From assembly GCF_013215345.1 (NCBI RefSeq), contig NZ_JABSOV010000027.1, positions 1 through 45,645 of the forward strand: a stretch of DNA of 45,645 nt, given 5' to 3'. The notes below the pieces were generated by a model. That model saw nothing but the letters and a program-made list of their open reading frames with translations, did no database searches and was not told where the DNA came from. The stretch comes from Colwellia sp. (GTDB lineage: Bacteria > Pseudomonadota > Gammaproteobacteria > Enterobacterales > Alteromonadaceae). The translations under genes and the position numbers were made by a program. Below, piece by piece: positions 36,002 through 43,440 of the stretch (the first letter of the stretch is position 1; every line of letters begins with the position of its first letter).

Positions 36002-36103
36002 GATAATTGGTATAATGAAGAAGCAGGAGACTAATTTACAGTAATAACTGCGCTGTTACACCTGTGGATTAATATTTATCTCAGTTGCTATTCAATGTGC
36101 TGG

Positions 36104-36456
36104 GCTGCAGTGGCAATTAAAATTGCTCAAGTTATCATGGGTGGCCTAATAAGTTCTAGGCGCAGAAGTATATGCCAGAAGGCAGCAGCGGTATTTTAAG
36201 TTTTGGCATTAAAGGTGGCGAACAAGCAGGCGCTAAATTTATTGATGCACTACAGCTTATCGTGCGTCTTGTTAATATTGGTGATGCTAAGTCACTCGCT
36301 TGTCATCCAGCTTCAACAACACATAGGCAATTAAACGCAGAAGAATTGCCTATGGCTGGCGTGAGTAAGGAAATGGTGCGTTTATCTATTGGTATTGAAC
36401 ATATTGAAGATATTCTTGCCGACGTTGAGCAGGCATTAGCACTGAGCCAAAAGTAA
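36104..36456 (+). pseudogene. metY: Remnant of O-acetylhomoserine sulfhydrylase (metY)
   Basis: The last ~95 codons read KYMPEGSSGILSFGIKGGEQ, then DALQLIVRLVNIGDAKSLAC, HPASTTHRQL, and GVSKEMVRLSIGIEHIEDI. This is the C terminus of MetY, a ~430-residue PLP enzyme. Just upstream, in a different frame, AQVIMGGLISS (36125-36157) resembles the preceding PGLxSSP region, and an in-frame TAG lies at 36158-36160. A deletion or frameshift thus joins two pieces, and the N-terminal ~300 residues are absent. The PLP lysine region is missing, so it cannot be active. A terminator after it survives. Confidence 0.85.
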
Positions 36457-36510
36457 CTTTTCTTTTTATAGGGACTAAGCACTGACATAACTTTAGTTGC
36501 TTAAACAATT

Positions 36511-36543
36511 AAACCCTCCATTAGTGATTTAATGGCGGGTTTT
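36511..36543 (+). terminator. Rho-independent terminator behind the metY remnant
   Basis: AAACCCTCCATTA and TAATGGCGGGTTT pair with one mismatch around a short loop and are followed by TTTAATTTA. It probably served the intact metY gene and also separates it from the convergent Old Yellow Enzyme gene. Confidence 0.75.
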
Positions 36544-36609
36544 AATTTATCTAAATTGAGTTAGTTAAATTTAGTTGAATTTAGATAGGCTCAATTTAGG
36601 CCGATTTAA

Positions 36610-37665
36610 TTAAACTAAGCTGGTTAACATCTCATCAGAATAACTCACTAATGGCTGCTTATTGCGGATTTTAGCGACATAATCAGGGTTAGCAATGAAA
36701 GGTCGACCAATAGCAATAAGGTCAAACTTATTATCTTCGATTGCCTCACTTGCCGTTTCTGCGGTGTAACTACCCACACCCACTAAAGTTTTACTGTAGT
36801 TCGCTCGAACATAACTTGAGGCTTTACCGCCTAAATAATCAAATTCCATACTATCGTCAAATATACCAATATGTAAAAAGGCTAAATCACGCTTTTCTAA
36901 CTCTGGTAATAGTAGATCAAATACTTGGCGATCTCGTTTGTCACCAGCCATATTAAAGTAGGCTCCTGGTGATACTCTTAACGCAGTTCTATCATTGCCT
37001 ATTTTTGAGATAATGCCGTCAACCACCTCTAAAGCAAAGCGGATCATATTTTCACTGCTACCGCCGTACTCATCACTGCGTTGATTACTATCATGATGTA
37101 AAAATTGGTCAATAAGGTAACCATTAGCGCCATGAATCTCAACACCATCAAAACCTGCTTTAATCGCATTTTCGGCAGCTAAAGCATAATCACTCACTAG
37201 TGAGTTTATTTCATCAATGCTTACGGCTTTAGGGGTTTTATAGGTTAGTTCGCGCATTCTAGGTACACTGCCCTCAACACCAATGGCAGATGGTGCTAAT
37301 ACTGCCGCGTCATCGTTGCCCTTGCCGTAAAAATACGGATGTGCAACTCGACCGGTATGCCAAAGCTGGGCAAATATTTTCCCACCATTTTTGTGCACTG
37401 CCGAAGTAACTGCTTGCCAGCCGTCAATTTGAGCTTGGGTAAATAAGCCCGGTGTATTTGGGTAACCTTGACCGTCAGGGCGGATAATTACCGCTTCTGA
37501 AATGATTAACCCTGACTCAGCTCTGCGAGCGTAATACTCTGCCATTGCTTGAGTGGGTACTAAATTATCATCAGCCATACACCGTGTTAATGGCGCCATT
37601 AATATTTTATTGTTTAAACTAATGCTGTTATTTAACACGTAAGGTTTGAATAAATTTTCGGTCAT
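36610..37665 (-). CDS. nemA: Old Yellow Enzyme family alkene reductase
   Basis: A 351-residue FMN-dependent reductase; ATG at 37665. Motifs: ILMAPLTRCMADDNLVP, AQLWHTGRVAHP (FMN and active site), AIKAGFDGVEIHGANGYLID with the His/Asn substrate pair, and RFALEVVDGI. The C terminus ends in LIAIGRPFIANPDYV. It reduces electrophilic alkenes, nitro compounds and N-ethylmaleimide with NADPH. It faces a TetR regulator across a gap with three operator-like repeats, as in the E. coli nemRA pair. The nemA symbol is a family-level assignment. Confidence 0.9.
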   Translation of the reverse strand: MTENLFKPYVLNNSISLNNKILMAPLTRCMADDNLVPTQAMAEYYARRAESGLIISEAVIIRPDGQGYPNTPGLFTQAQIDGWQAVTSAVHKNGGKIFAQLWHTGRVAHPYFYGKGNDDAAVLAPSAIGVEGSVPRMRELTYKTPKAVSIDEINSLVSDYALAAENAIKAGFDGVEIHGANGYLIDQFLHHDSNQRSDEYGGSSENMIRFALEVVDGIISKIGNDRTALRVSPGAYFNMAGDKRDRQVFDLLLPELEKRDLAFLHIGIFDDSMEFDYLGGKASSYVRANYSKTLVGVGSYTAETASEAIEDNKFDLIAIGRPFIANPDYVAKIRNKQPLVSYSDEMLTSLV

Positions 37666-37679
37666 GATTGTGTCTCTAT

Positions 37680-37747
37680 CTTGAATGTACATTCAAGATA
37701 TCGTTATTTGAACGAACATTCAACTACTATTTTGAATGCTTGTTCAA
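37680..37747. promoter_or_regulatory. Three TetR operator repeats
   Basis: CTTGAATGTACATTCAAG (37680-37697, a perfect palindrome), TTGAACGAACATTCAA (37708-37723) and TTGAATGCTTGTTCAA (37732-37747) share TTGAA...TTCAA. Their centres are 27 and 24 bp apart, about two to three helical turns. They fill the divergent gap between the OYE gene and the TetR gene. Confidence 0.75.
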
Positions 37748-37793
37748 AATTAGGTATAATCATGGCATCTACTAAAATGATGACGATAAATTA

Positions 37794-38375
37794 ATGCGTA
37801 ATGCTGAGTTTGATAGAGAAGAAGTATTAAGAGCTGCTATGAAAGCTTTTATGCATAAGGGTTATGCTAATACCAGTATGCAAGAGCTTAAAAAAGCCAC
37901 GGGTTTACACCCTGGCTCTATTTACTGTGCTTTTGAAAACAAGCGAGGTTTATTACTTGCTGCCCTTGAGCAATATCGTTTAGACAGAGCTACCGAATTT
38001 GAGCAGTTCTTTGCTAACTCGCATTTAACCCTTGATAATTTAAAGTCATATTTAACTAATGTGGTCGTTGAATGTATTAGTTGCGATAGTGCTCAGGCTT
38101 GTTTATTAACCAAGGCATTGAATGAAATCGCTGAACAAGACAGTGAAATTCAACAAGTGATTAGCGATAATCTATCTGTTTTACAGCAAGCTCTAGCAGA
38201 AAAATTTGAGCAAGCTAAAGCAGAAAAAAGTATTAACGCTGACAAAGATTGCGACCATCTAGCACGGTACTTTTTAATGGGTATATATGGCTTAAGAACT
38301 TTTGCCCATACTCACCCCGAGGCAAAAGTATTAGAGCAACTTGCTGAGCAGCTTTATCATGATGTTTCTCAGTAG
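37794..38375 (+). CDS. TetR/AcrR family regulator, NemR-like
   Basis: A 193-residue repressor. The N-terminal helix-turn-helix reads REEVLRAAMKAFMHKGYANT, then SMQELKKATGLHPGSIYCAF and ENKRGLLLAAL. The C-terminal ligand domain contains cysteines at ECISCDSAQACLL; NemR-type regulators sense electrophiles through cysteines, which suits its position opposite an alkene reductase. The three operator repeats in the shared promoter fit autoregulation. The ribosome site before ATG 37794 is weak. Confidence 0.88.
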   Translation: MRNAEFDREEVLRAAMKAFMHKGYANTSMQELKKATGLHPGSIYCAFENKRGLLLAALEQYRLDRATEFEQFFANSHLTLDNLKSYLTNVVVECISCDSAQACLLTKALNEIAEQDSEIQQVISDNLSVLQQALAEKFEQAKAEKSINADKDCDHLARYFLMGIYGLRTFAHTHPEAKVLEQLAEQLYHDVSQ

Positions 38376-38429
38376 TTTTACTTATACAAAATTTTAATCA
38401 CTCTAGCTTCCCAACAGGTTTTTTAATTA

Positions 38430-39371
38430 ATGAATAATATAGTTTTCATCAGTGGCTCTGAATCAGCAACTAAGTCTCAATGGCTAGCAGAGATCCAAAA
38501 GCAACTTATCAATGAAACAATACGTTTACCTGAAGAAATTAGTGACTCTCAAGCTAAGCATATAGATATTGCCATTGTTGCCAATCCAGATCCAAGCGAC
38601 TTGGCCAGATTCCCTAATTTAGTCTGGATACAAAGCTTATGGGCTGGTGTCGAACGCTTAGTTGGTGACGTTATTGATAAGCCGGTAAAGCTAGTTAAAT
38701 TAAACGATCCACAACTAGCAAAGACTATGGCTGAATCTGTACTTGCCTGGACCTTATATTTGCAACGAAACATGCCTGAATATGCGCAACAGCAAGTCAA
38801 CAAACAGTGGCGACAGTTGCCGTGTATAACCTCCGCAGAACTTAGGGTAAGTGTATTAGGAGCTGGTGCACTCGGCATCACGGCTTTAAATACCCTAAAA
38901 AAACTAGATTACCAAGTGAGTTGTTGGAGCAGAACAGCAAAGCAGTTTGATGGTATTAAAAATTACCTAGGCTCTGCTGGTTTACATACAATGCTAAGCA
39001 AAACAGATATTTTAATAAACCTGTTACCACTCACTCCAGAGACTTATCATCTGCTTGGCAAGGAATTGTTAAGTAATCTTCCTAAGGGTGCCAAGCTAAT
39101 AAACTTCTCACGAGGAGCTGTTATCGATACCAAAGCATTATTGAACTTATTAGAAAATGGCCACATAGCTCATGCCGTACTCGATGTCTTTGAGCATGAA
39201 CCTTTAGCGCCGACCGATGCCATTTGGACTAACCCTAACATCACAGTGTTACCGCATATATCCGCACCAACCAATATGCTCTCGGCAGCAAAGGTTATTG
39301 CTAAGAATATATTAATGTATCGTGAAAATAACGTCATCCCCAATTATGTCGATGTTAAACAAGGGTATTAG
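38430..39371 (+). CDS. ghrA: D-2-hydroxyacid dehydrogenase, GhrA-like
   Basis: A 313-residue protein of the glyoxylate/hydroxypyruvate reductase A type (E. coli GhrA is 312). The dinucleotide motif is VLGAGALGITALNTL; catalytic Arg is in NFSRGAVIDT, Glu in DVFEHEPLAPTD, and His in LPHISAPTN. It reduces glyoxylate and hydroxypyruvate with NADPH. It lies 54 bp past the TetR gene and may be read through from it, giving a further carbonyl-reducing function to that locus. The start has only a weak ribosome site (ACAGG). Confidence 0.87.
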   Translation: MNNIVFISGSESATKSQWLAEIQKQLINETIRLPEEISDSQAKHIDIAIVANPDPSDLARFPNLVWIQSLWAGVERLVGDVIDKPVKLVKLNDPQLAKTMAESVLAWTLYLQRNMPEYAQQQVNKQWRQLPCITSAELRVSVLGAGALGITALNTLKKLDYQVSCWSRTAKQFDGIKNYLGSAGLHTMLSKTDILINLLPLTPETYHLLGKELLSNLPKGAKLINFSRGAVIDTKALLNLLENGHIAHAVLDVFEHEPLAPTDAIWTNPNITVLPHISAPTNMLSAAKVIAKNILMYRENNVIPNYVDVKQGY

Positions 39372-39499
39372 AATCACACTATCTAAAGCTAAATTATAAG
39401 ATTAATCAGGGCATCCATTACCAAACAGCTTCAATAAATACATTATCACCTAAATTGAGCAATGGTGGTGTACATCATGTATTATCGTAATTTAAACAC

Positions 39500-39532
39500 A
39501 AAAAAGCCCCGACCATTTCTGATCAGGGCTTT
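39500..39532 (-). terminator. Rho-independent terminator after tRNA-Leu
   Basis: On the minus strand AAAGCCCTGATC and GGTCGGGGCTTTTTT pair imperfectly around a short loop and end in a T run. It begins 7 bp past the tRNA 3' end. It may also act on the convergent ghrA side. Confidence 0.8.
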
Positions 39533-39539
39533 CTATGTA

Positions 39540-39624
39540 TGGTACCGCAAGACGGACTTGAACCGTCACTTCTTTCGAAATCGGATTTTGAATCCGACGT
39601 GTCTACCAATTCCACCACTGCGGC
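39540..39624 (-). tRNA. tRNA-Leu(CAA)
   Basis: The minus strand reads GCCGCAG (acceptor), then GTGGAATTGGTAGACAC (D arm), the anticodon stem-loop GTCGGATTCAAAATCCGA with anticodon CAA, a short variable arm (TTTCGAAAGAAGT), GACGGTTCAAGTCCGTC (T arm), and TTGCGGT-A-CCA. The long variable region and the D-arm form are those of class II leucine tRNA. CCA is encoded. Length 85 bases. Confidence 0.93.
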
Positions 39625-39860
39625 ATAAACTTTTAGTTAGCTGATAAATCAACTCCCTGGAAATTTATTCAGTAAAGGCTATAAAGCTTTTACGAACTTT
39701 AGCTATGCGCTAAAGAGGTGGCATTATACGAAACTAAATTAACTAAGCAACAAGTTTTTCATCGCGGTTATGTTAACTGGTGTTTATTTATGCTATTCCA
39801 GCAGCAAGACACCATTCTCAGCTCATTATGGTCCCTGCCAATAGTTATTTAAGAAAGTAA

Positions 39861-40973
39861 TTAATCGGGCACTCTAAGATTAAAGTCTTTTATTAGGACT
39901 TCTTTACCATTTATCTGTATCGCTACTTGGTGTTTGCCCGAATAATACTTACGTGTAGTAATAGCTTTCATCTTATGTTGCTTCGTTAGCTCAATACTTG
40001 CTTTGCTTTTTAAGGTCAGCTCTTTCAACTTAAAGACTTTTGCTGATAACTGTCCATTCGCTTTCATATGATAAATGACAAAATCGATAGCAAGCTTTTG
40101 ATTACTCATTGATGTGGATGTTAACTGCACAGTAAACGTTAACGTATCACCGAGTGTTAATTGACTATTTACTAAGGATAAATCTTCGGCCAAAAGTTTT
40201 GGGCTTTTGGTAAAGCCCAACAGTGGAAATACCTGAGGATGCCCTGATTTAATTAAACTACGACAAGCGTGTTTAATAACCCATTGAGTATTACTTGAAG
40301 CGCCTTTTTGCCAGCGCTTACATATTTCAATAACAATGTCGGGATTGTCTTTCGCTATATCATTTAAGTGATTTGCCACTGAGCGGCGTACATATTCACT
40401 TTCATCATCTTTAAGTTGCTCTAATAAAGCTAAATTTGGTTTTGGGTCTTGGCAAAATGCCTGCAACCTAATTCCCCAAGGCAAACGTGGCCTTGTGCCT
40501 TCAGAAGTTAGCCGTCTTACATGGTAGTCTTCATCCGTTACCCATTGGCTTAAATATTTAGCCGATAATTCAGGATATTTTTCAATAAAAGGTCGAATGG
40601 CAAACTCAGCTGAAAATAAACTGGTTAAATACCGTAGACAATCAAAAGCTAAATCTGGATTATCTATGCCATATTTAGCAACAAAATCAGTGACTGGCCA
40701 AGCAGCAAATGATCGTAATGGATCTTCGGGGTTACCATAATCCCAATGAGGTTTTAGCTGGATAAAAATTTCATGACAAACGGAAAATTCTTGCGGTAAA
40801 TACTTAGCTAAGACCTCAATAAAGTGGTTAACTCTCTGCTTAAGTTCAAGTGATGCTAGACCAATATCAATTTGTTGTAAAAATTGTTCAACTGCAAAGT
40901 TAGGGTAAACCTGACTAATCGCCGTCGAAATTCGCTCTGCCGCGGCGAGATTTAATCCATCTTTCATTAACAT
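39861..40973 (-). CDS. AlkD-like DNA alkylation repair protein (HEAT repeat)
   Basis: A 370-residue protein. Helical HEAT-like repeats make up residues ~1-250, including LRSFAAWPVTDFVAKYG, VTDEDYHVRRLTSEGTRPRLPW and DDESEYVRRSVANHLNDIA, which are hallmarks of the AlkC/AlkD glycosylase group for N3- and N7-alkylpurines. The C-terminal ~100 residues are strand-rich (TLGDTLTFTVQL, KYYSGKHQVAIQING) and look like an Ig-type domain that some AlkC-like proteins carry. The start ATG at 40973 lies directly against an inverted-repeat element (40974-41138), so its upstream signals come from that element. ATG at 40967 is an alternative. Confidence 0.85.
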   Translation of the reverse strand: MLMKDGLNLAAAERISTAISQVYPNFAVEQFLQQIDIGLASLELKQRVNHFIEVLAKYLPQEFSVCHEIFIQLKPHWDYGNPEDPLRSFAAWPVTDFVAKYGIDNPDLAFDCLRYLTSLFSAEFAIRPFIEKYPELSAKYLSQWVTDEDYHVRRLTSEGTRPRLPWGIRLQAFCQDPKPNLALLEQLKDDESEYVRRSVANHLNDIAKDNPDIVIEICKRWQKGASSNTQWVIKHACRSLIKSGHPQVFPLLGFTKSPKLLAEDLSLVNSQLTLGDTLTFTVQLTSTSMSNQKLAIDFVIYHMKANGQLSAKVFKLKELTLKSKASIELTKQHKMKAITTRKYYSGKHQVAIQINGKEVLIKDFNLRVPD

Positions 40974-41138
40974 GTAATACCAATTTCATTAAATTATTGC
41001 TCACTTGTGCAGGTTAAAATACACCATGTCTGCGTTGCTCTCAATCCCAATAGCCAGCTATTGCTCAATCGAGCGCCTTGCCCTGATATATTTTTCCTAT
41101 CCACAACAAGATCACAAACTTAATGAAACTGGTATAAC
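40974..41138. mobile_element. Inverted-repeat element (165 bp), MITE-like, second family
   Basis: The left end GTAATACCAATTTCATTA (40974-40991) and the reverse complement of the right end (41121-41138), GTTATACCAGTTTCATTA, agree at 16 of 18 positions. The interior (TGCGTTGCTCTCAATCCCAATAGCC region) resembles sequences repeated in Alteromonadales intergenic DNA, as far as I recall. No coding capacity. It ends exactly at the start codon of the AlkD-like gene, whose promoter it may provide or interrupt. Confidence 0.65.
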
Positions 41139-41221
41139 TACCTTGTTTTCCCTAAGAAGAGAATACTTATTTTTATAAGTTGCGTTATTAATTACAAAAT
41201 ACTATCACTGACATTCACACT

Positions 41222-41842
41222 TTAAACTTGATGGGCATTTAAAAAAATATCAACAGCCTTGGCCACCTGATGGCTGATTTCTTCATCACTGGCTTTTTTA
41301 TTCGGTAACAATAAGCTTCTGGTATGTAATGGACCTTTTGCCATTTCAATTAGCATTTGTGCACTAAAGTGACAATTATCAATTTTTAAGATTTTTTGCT
41401 CTTTCAGCCATTCTAAGTAATCTGCTAAGGGTAGGATGCCAGTCATAGGTCCTTTTTGATAAATCATTTCGCCCAGTTCCGGAAATTTCACGACTTGCTG
41501 CACCACTAAACGAAACAGTGACATCAACTCTGGTGATAACATGCCTTTAACAAACTTAAAACATACTTGGTTAAGCGCTGCTTTGGCTTCAATATCACGA
41601 TTAATCGAAGTTAGAATTTCCGATTGCTCTTTCACTTGCCTTTGAATAACGGCCATCAACAAGCCCTGCTTATTACCAAACTCATTATAGATAGAGCGTC
41701 TTGAACCACCTGCCTCGCTAATGATCATTGCTAAAGACGTTTCATCAAAGCCTTGATGATAAAAAAGATGTTGTGCTGCATCTAATATCAACAGACCTCT
41801 TGCGCTGAGTTTGGTAATTTCTATAGTGCTGTCTTTAACCAT
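41222..41842 (-). CDS. TetR/AcrR family regulator of the RND pump
   Basis: A 206-residue repressor. Helix-turn-helix: ILDAAQHLFYHQGFDETSLA, then MIISEAGGSRRSIYNEF and GNKQGLL. The C-terminal domain resembles the AefR/TetR_C group (PELMSLFRLVVQQVVKFPEL). It faces the RND adaptor and permease genes 478 bp away, in whose gap lie two palindromic operators, so it likely represses the pump. Unusually, a 316-bp MITE-like element sits between its own start codon and these operators, 22 bp from the ATG. No ribosome site is evident. Confidence 0.87.
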   Translation of the reverse strand: MVKDSTIEITKLSARGLLILDAAQHLFYHQGFDETSLAMIISEAGGSRRSIYNEFGNKQGLLMAVIQRQVKEQSEILTSINRDIEAKAALNQVCFKFVKGMLSPELMSLFRLVVQQVVKFPELGEMIYQKGPMTGILPLADYLEWLKEQKILKIDNCHFSAQMLIEMAKGPLHTRSLLLPNKKASDEEISHQVAKAVDIFLNAHQV

Positions 41843-41864
41843 CTTGGGGTGCCGTAATTGTAAC

Positions 41865-42180
41865 TATACCCAAACAACCTCAAGATGCGGGATTCAGCTG
41901 GAATTAGAAACGTATTTAGGCAAGGCATTGATTGAAGAGAATGGTTACTCAGGAGTAATAAGCTCCTGCATTCTCTAAGAAGCAACATCCATGTAGCGTC
42001 CTTTTCGAATATCAATAACGACGAATAAAACGTTTCTAAACCAGCCCTACGGGGACGAATGAGCAAATCATATTCATTGTTGCGTAAGTAATTAAGGGAA
42101 TGACCATTAATAAAATACGCGCCTTGAGTATGAATCGCTCAGCCGTCCTGAAACGAGCATCTTGAAGTAGCTTGGGTATA
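41865..42180. mobile_element. MITE-like element, copy B (316 bp)
   Basis: The left end TATACCCAAACAACCTCAAGATGC (41865-41888) and the reverse complement of the right end (42157-42180), TATACCCAAGCTACTTCAAGATGC, agree at 21 of 24 positions. Interior blocks match the reverse complement of the element at 12830-13015. It is longer than copy A and has no clear open reading frame for a transposase. It lies between the tetR start and the operators, and fills most of the 477-bp gap before the RND adaptor gene. Confidence 0.75.
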
Positions 42181-42193
42181 TATTGTTGACTTT

Positions 42194-42234
42194 GGTACTG
42201 TATAGTACCAAACTATCCGGTACTAGGCAGTACC
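42194..42234. promoter_or_regulatory. Two palindromic TetR operators
   Basis: GGTACTGTATAGTACC (42194-42209) and GGTACTAGGCAGTACC (42219-42234) share perfect GGTACT-N4-AGTACC arms with centres 25 bp apart. They lie 86 bp before the RND adaptor start and just outside the MITE-like element. Two dimer sites side by side fit repression of the pump promoter. Confidence 0.75.
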
Positions 42235-42319
42235 AATTGTACAGCTTAGTAAAAATGAACTTTACTCATAGGGACATCCCTGCACTTTTGTCAAGCCAAA
42301 AGTAACCAAAGGAACAAGC

Positions 42320-43420
42320 ATGCGCGCGCTCTCATTTATACTAATGACTCTATTACTCGTTGGTTGTAATAAACCAGCAAAAGACATAATCGAACCAATT
42401 CGTCCGATAAAGTGGACACAAGTTAGTCTTTCATCACTTGAACAAATACGGGTATTATCGGGTATTGTAGCTCCCGTTGAAGCGACAAAACTCAGCTTTG
42501 AAGTCAGCGGTAAAATTGAACAGATTAATGTTAACTTGGGTGCGCATGTCCGCAAAGATCAACCATTAGCCCTATTGTATAAACGTAGTTTTAATCTAGA
42601 ACTGCAATCCGCTAAGGCAAAGTATCAACAGTCTAAGGCGAGTTTAGCTGATGCTAAAAACACTTATGCTCGTTATCAAGCCTTGCTAAAACAAGGTGTT
42701 GTTTCGCAATCAGGTTTTGACAATGCCAAAGCAAGTTATGATTCTAACAGTAGTGCTGTTGCGGTTGCACAGGCGCAATTAGATATTGCCAATAAAAACC
42801 TGCAGGACAGTATTTTACGTGCTCCCTATGATGGCATTATTACTCGGCGATTATTTGAGCCGTCTCAGCAGATTACTTCCGGACAGTCTGTCTTTGAAAT
42901 CGAAGGTAAACATGGCTTAGAAATTCAGATTATGGTGCCTGAAACCTTAATTCAAGAATTAACCCAAAACGCTATTTTACCGATAATGTTCCCAGTATTA
43001 CCTAAGATAAAAATGAATGGTCGTATCACCGAAATAGGTACTAGAGCAGAGTCTGCCAATGCCTTTCCGGTAACTGTAGTTTTGCAAGGTGATAACCCAT
43101 TATTACGCGCAGGCATGACCGCGGAAGTAGAATTTATGTTTGAGGGCGTAGGTAGAACAGGACATAAAGGCCCTTCTATCAAGGTACCTCTTACAGCGAT
43201 TAGCGCAGGACTAGAACAGAAAGCTTATGTATTTGTCTATAACAGCGATGAAAAAGTAGTTCAGCGCAGAGAAATAAAAACAGAAAACATCTTAAACAAC
43301 CAAGTATATATATCTTCTGGATTACAGCCGGGTGAAATAATCGCTACAGCTGGGGTTGCCTTCCTTAGAGATGGCCAACAAGTTAGTTTGCTAGATACTA
43401 AAATCAAGCGATTTAACTAA
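42320..43420 (+). CDS. RND efflux periplasmic adaptor lipoprotein
   Basis: A 366-residue membrane-fusion protein. Signal peptide with lipobox LLVGC, then a barrel-sandwich hybrid half (LSFEVSGKIEQINVNLGAHV, RKDQPLALLY), a coiled-coil hairpin (~residues 95-160, rich in Ala, Gln, Lys), and the second half ILRAPYDGIITRRLFEPSQQ. A beta-barrel and a membrane-proximal domain follow (GEIIATAGVAFLRDGQQVSL). It links an inner-membrane RND pump to an outer-membrane channel. It is 21 bp upstream of the permease gene. AAAGGAACAAGC precedes the ATG. Confidence 0.92.
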   Translation: MRALSFILMTLLLVGCNKPAKDIIEPIRPIKWTQVSLSSLEQIRVLSGIVAPVEATKLSFEVSGKIEQINVNLGAHVRKDQPLALLYKRSFNLELQSAKAKYQQSKASLADAKNTYARYQALLKQGVVSQSGFDNAKASYDSNSSAVAVAQAQLDIANKNLQDSILRAPYDGIITRRLFEPSQQITSGQSVFEIEGKHGLEIQIMVPETLIQELTQNAILPIMFPVLPKIKMNGRITEIGTRAESANAFPVTVVLQGDNPLLRAGMTAEVEFMFEGVGRTGHKGPSIKVPLTAISAGLEQKAYVFVYNSDEKVVQRREIKTENILNNQVYISSGLQPGEIIATAGVAFLRDGQQVSLLDTKIKRFN

Positions 43421-43440
43421 GCCGAGCCTAAGGAAGAATA

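Noticed and set aside
36541-36600. AT-rich short repeats (AAATTTAGTTGAATTTAG-like) after the metY terminator
   Set aside because: Too short and imperfect to call as tandem repeats or a CRISPR-like array.
39462-39644. 60-codon plus-strand open frame over the tRNA region
   Set aside because: It covers tRNA-Leu and its terminator on the opposite strand, so it is a by-product of those elements.
41821-42066. 81-codon minus-strand open frame within the MITE-like element
   Set aside because: It lies inside the non-coding repeat, overlaps the tetR start, lacks a ribosome site and does not resemble a transposase.
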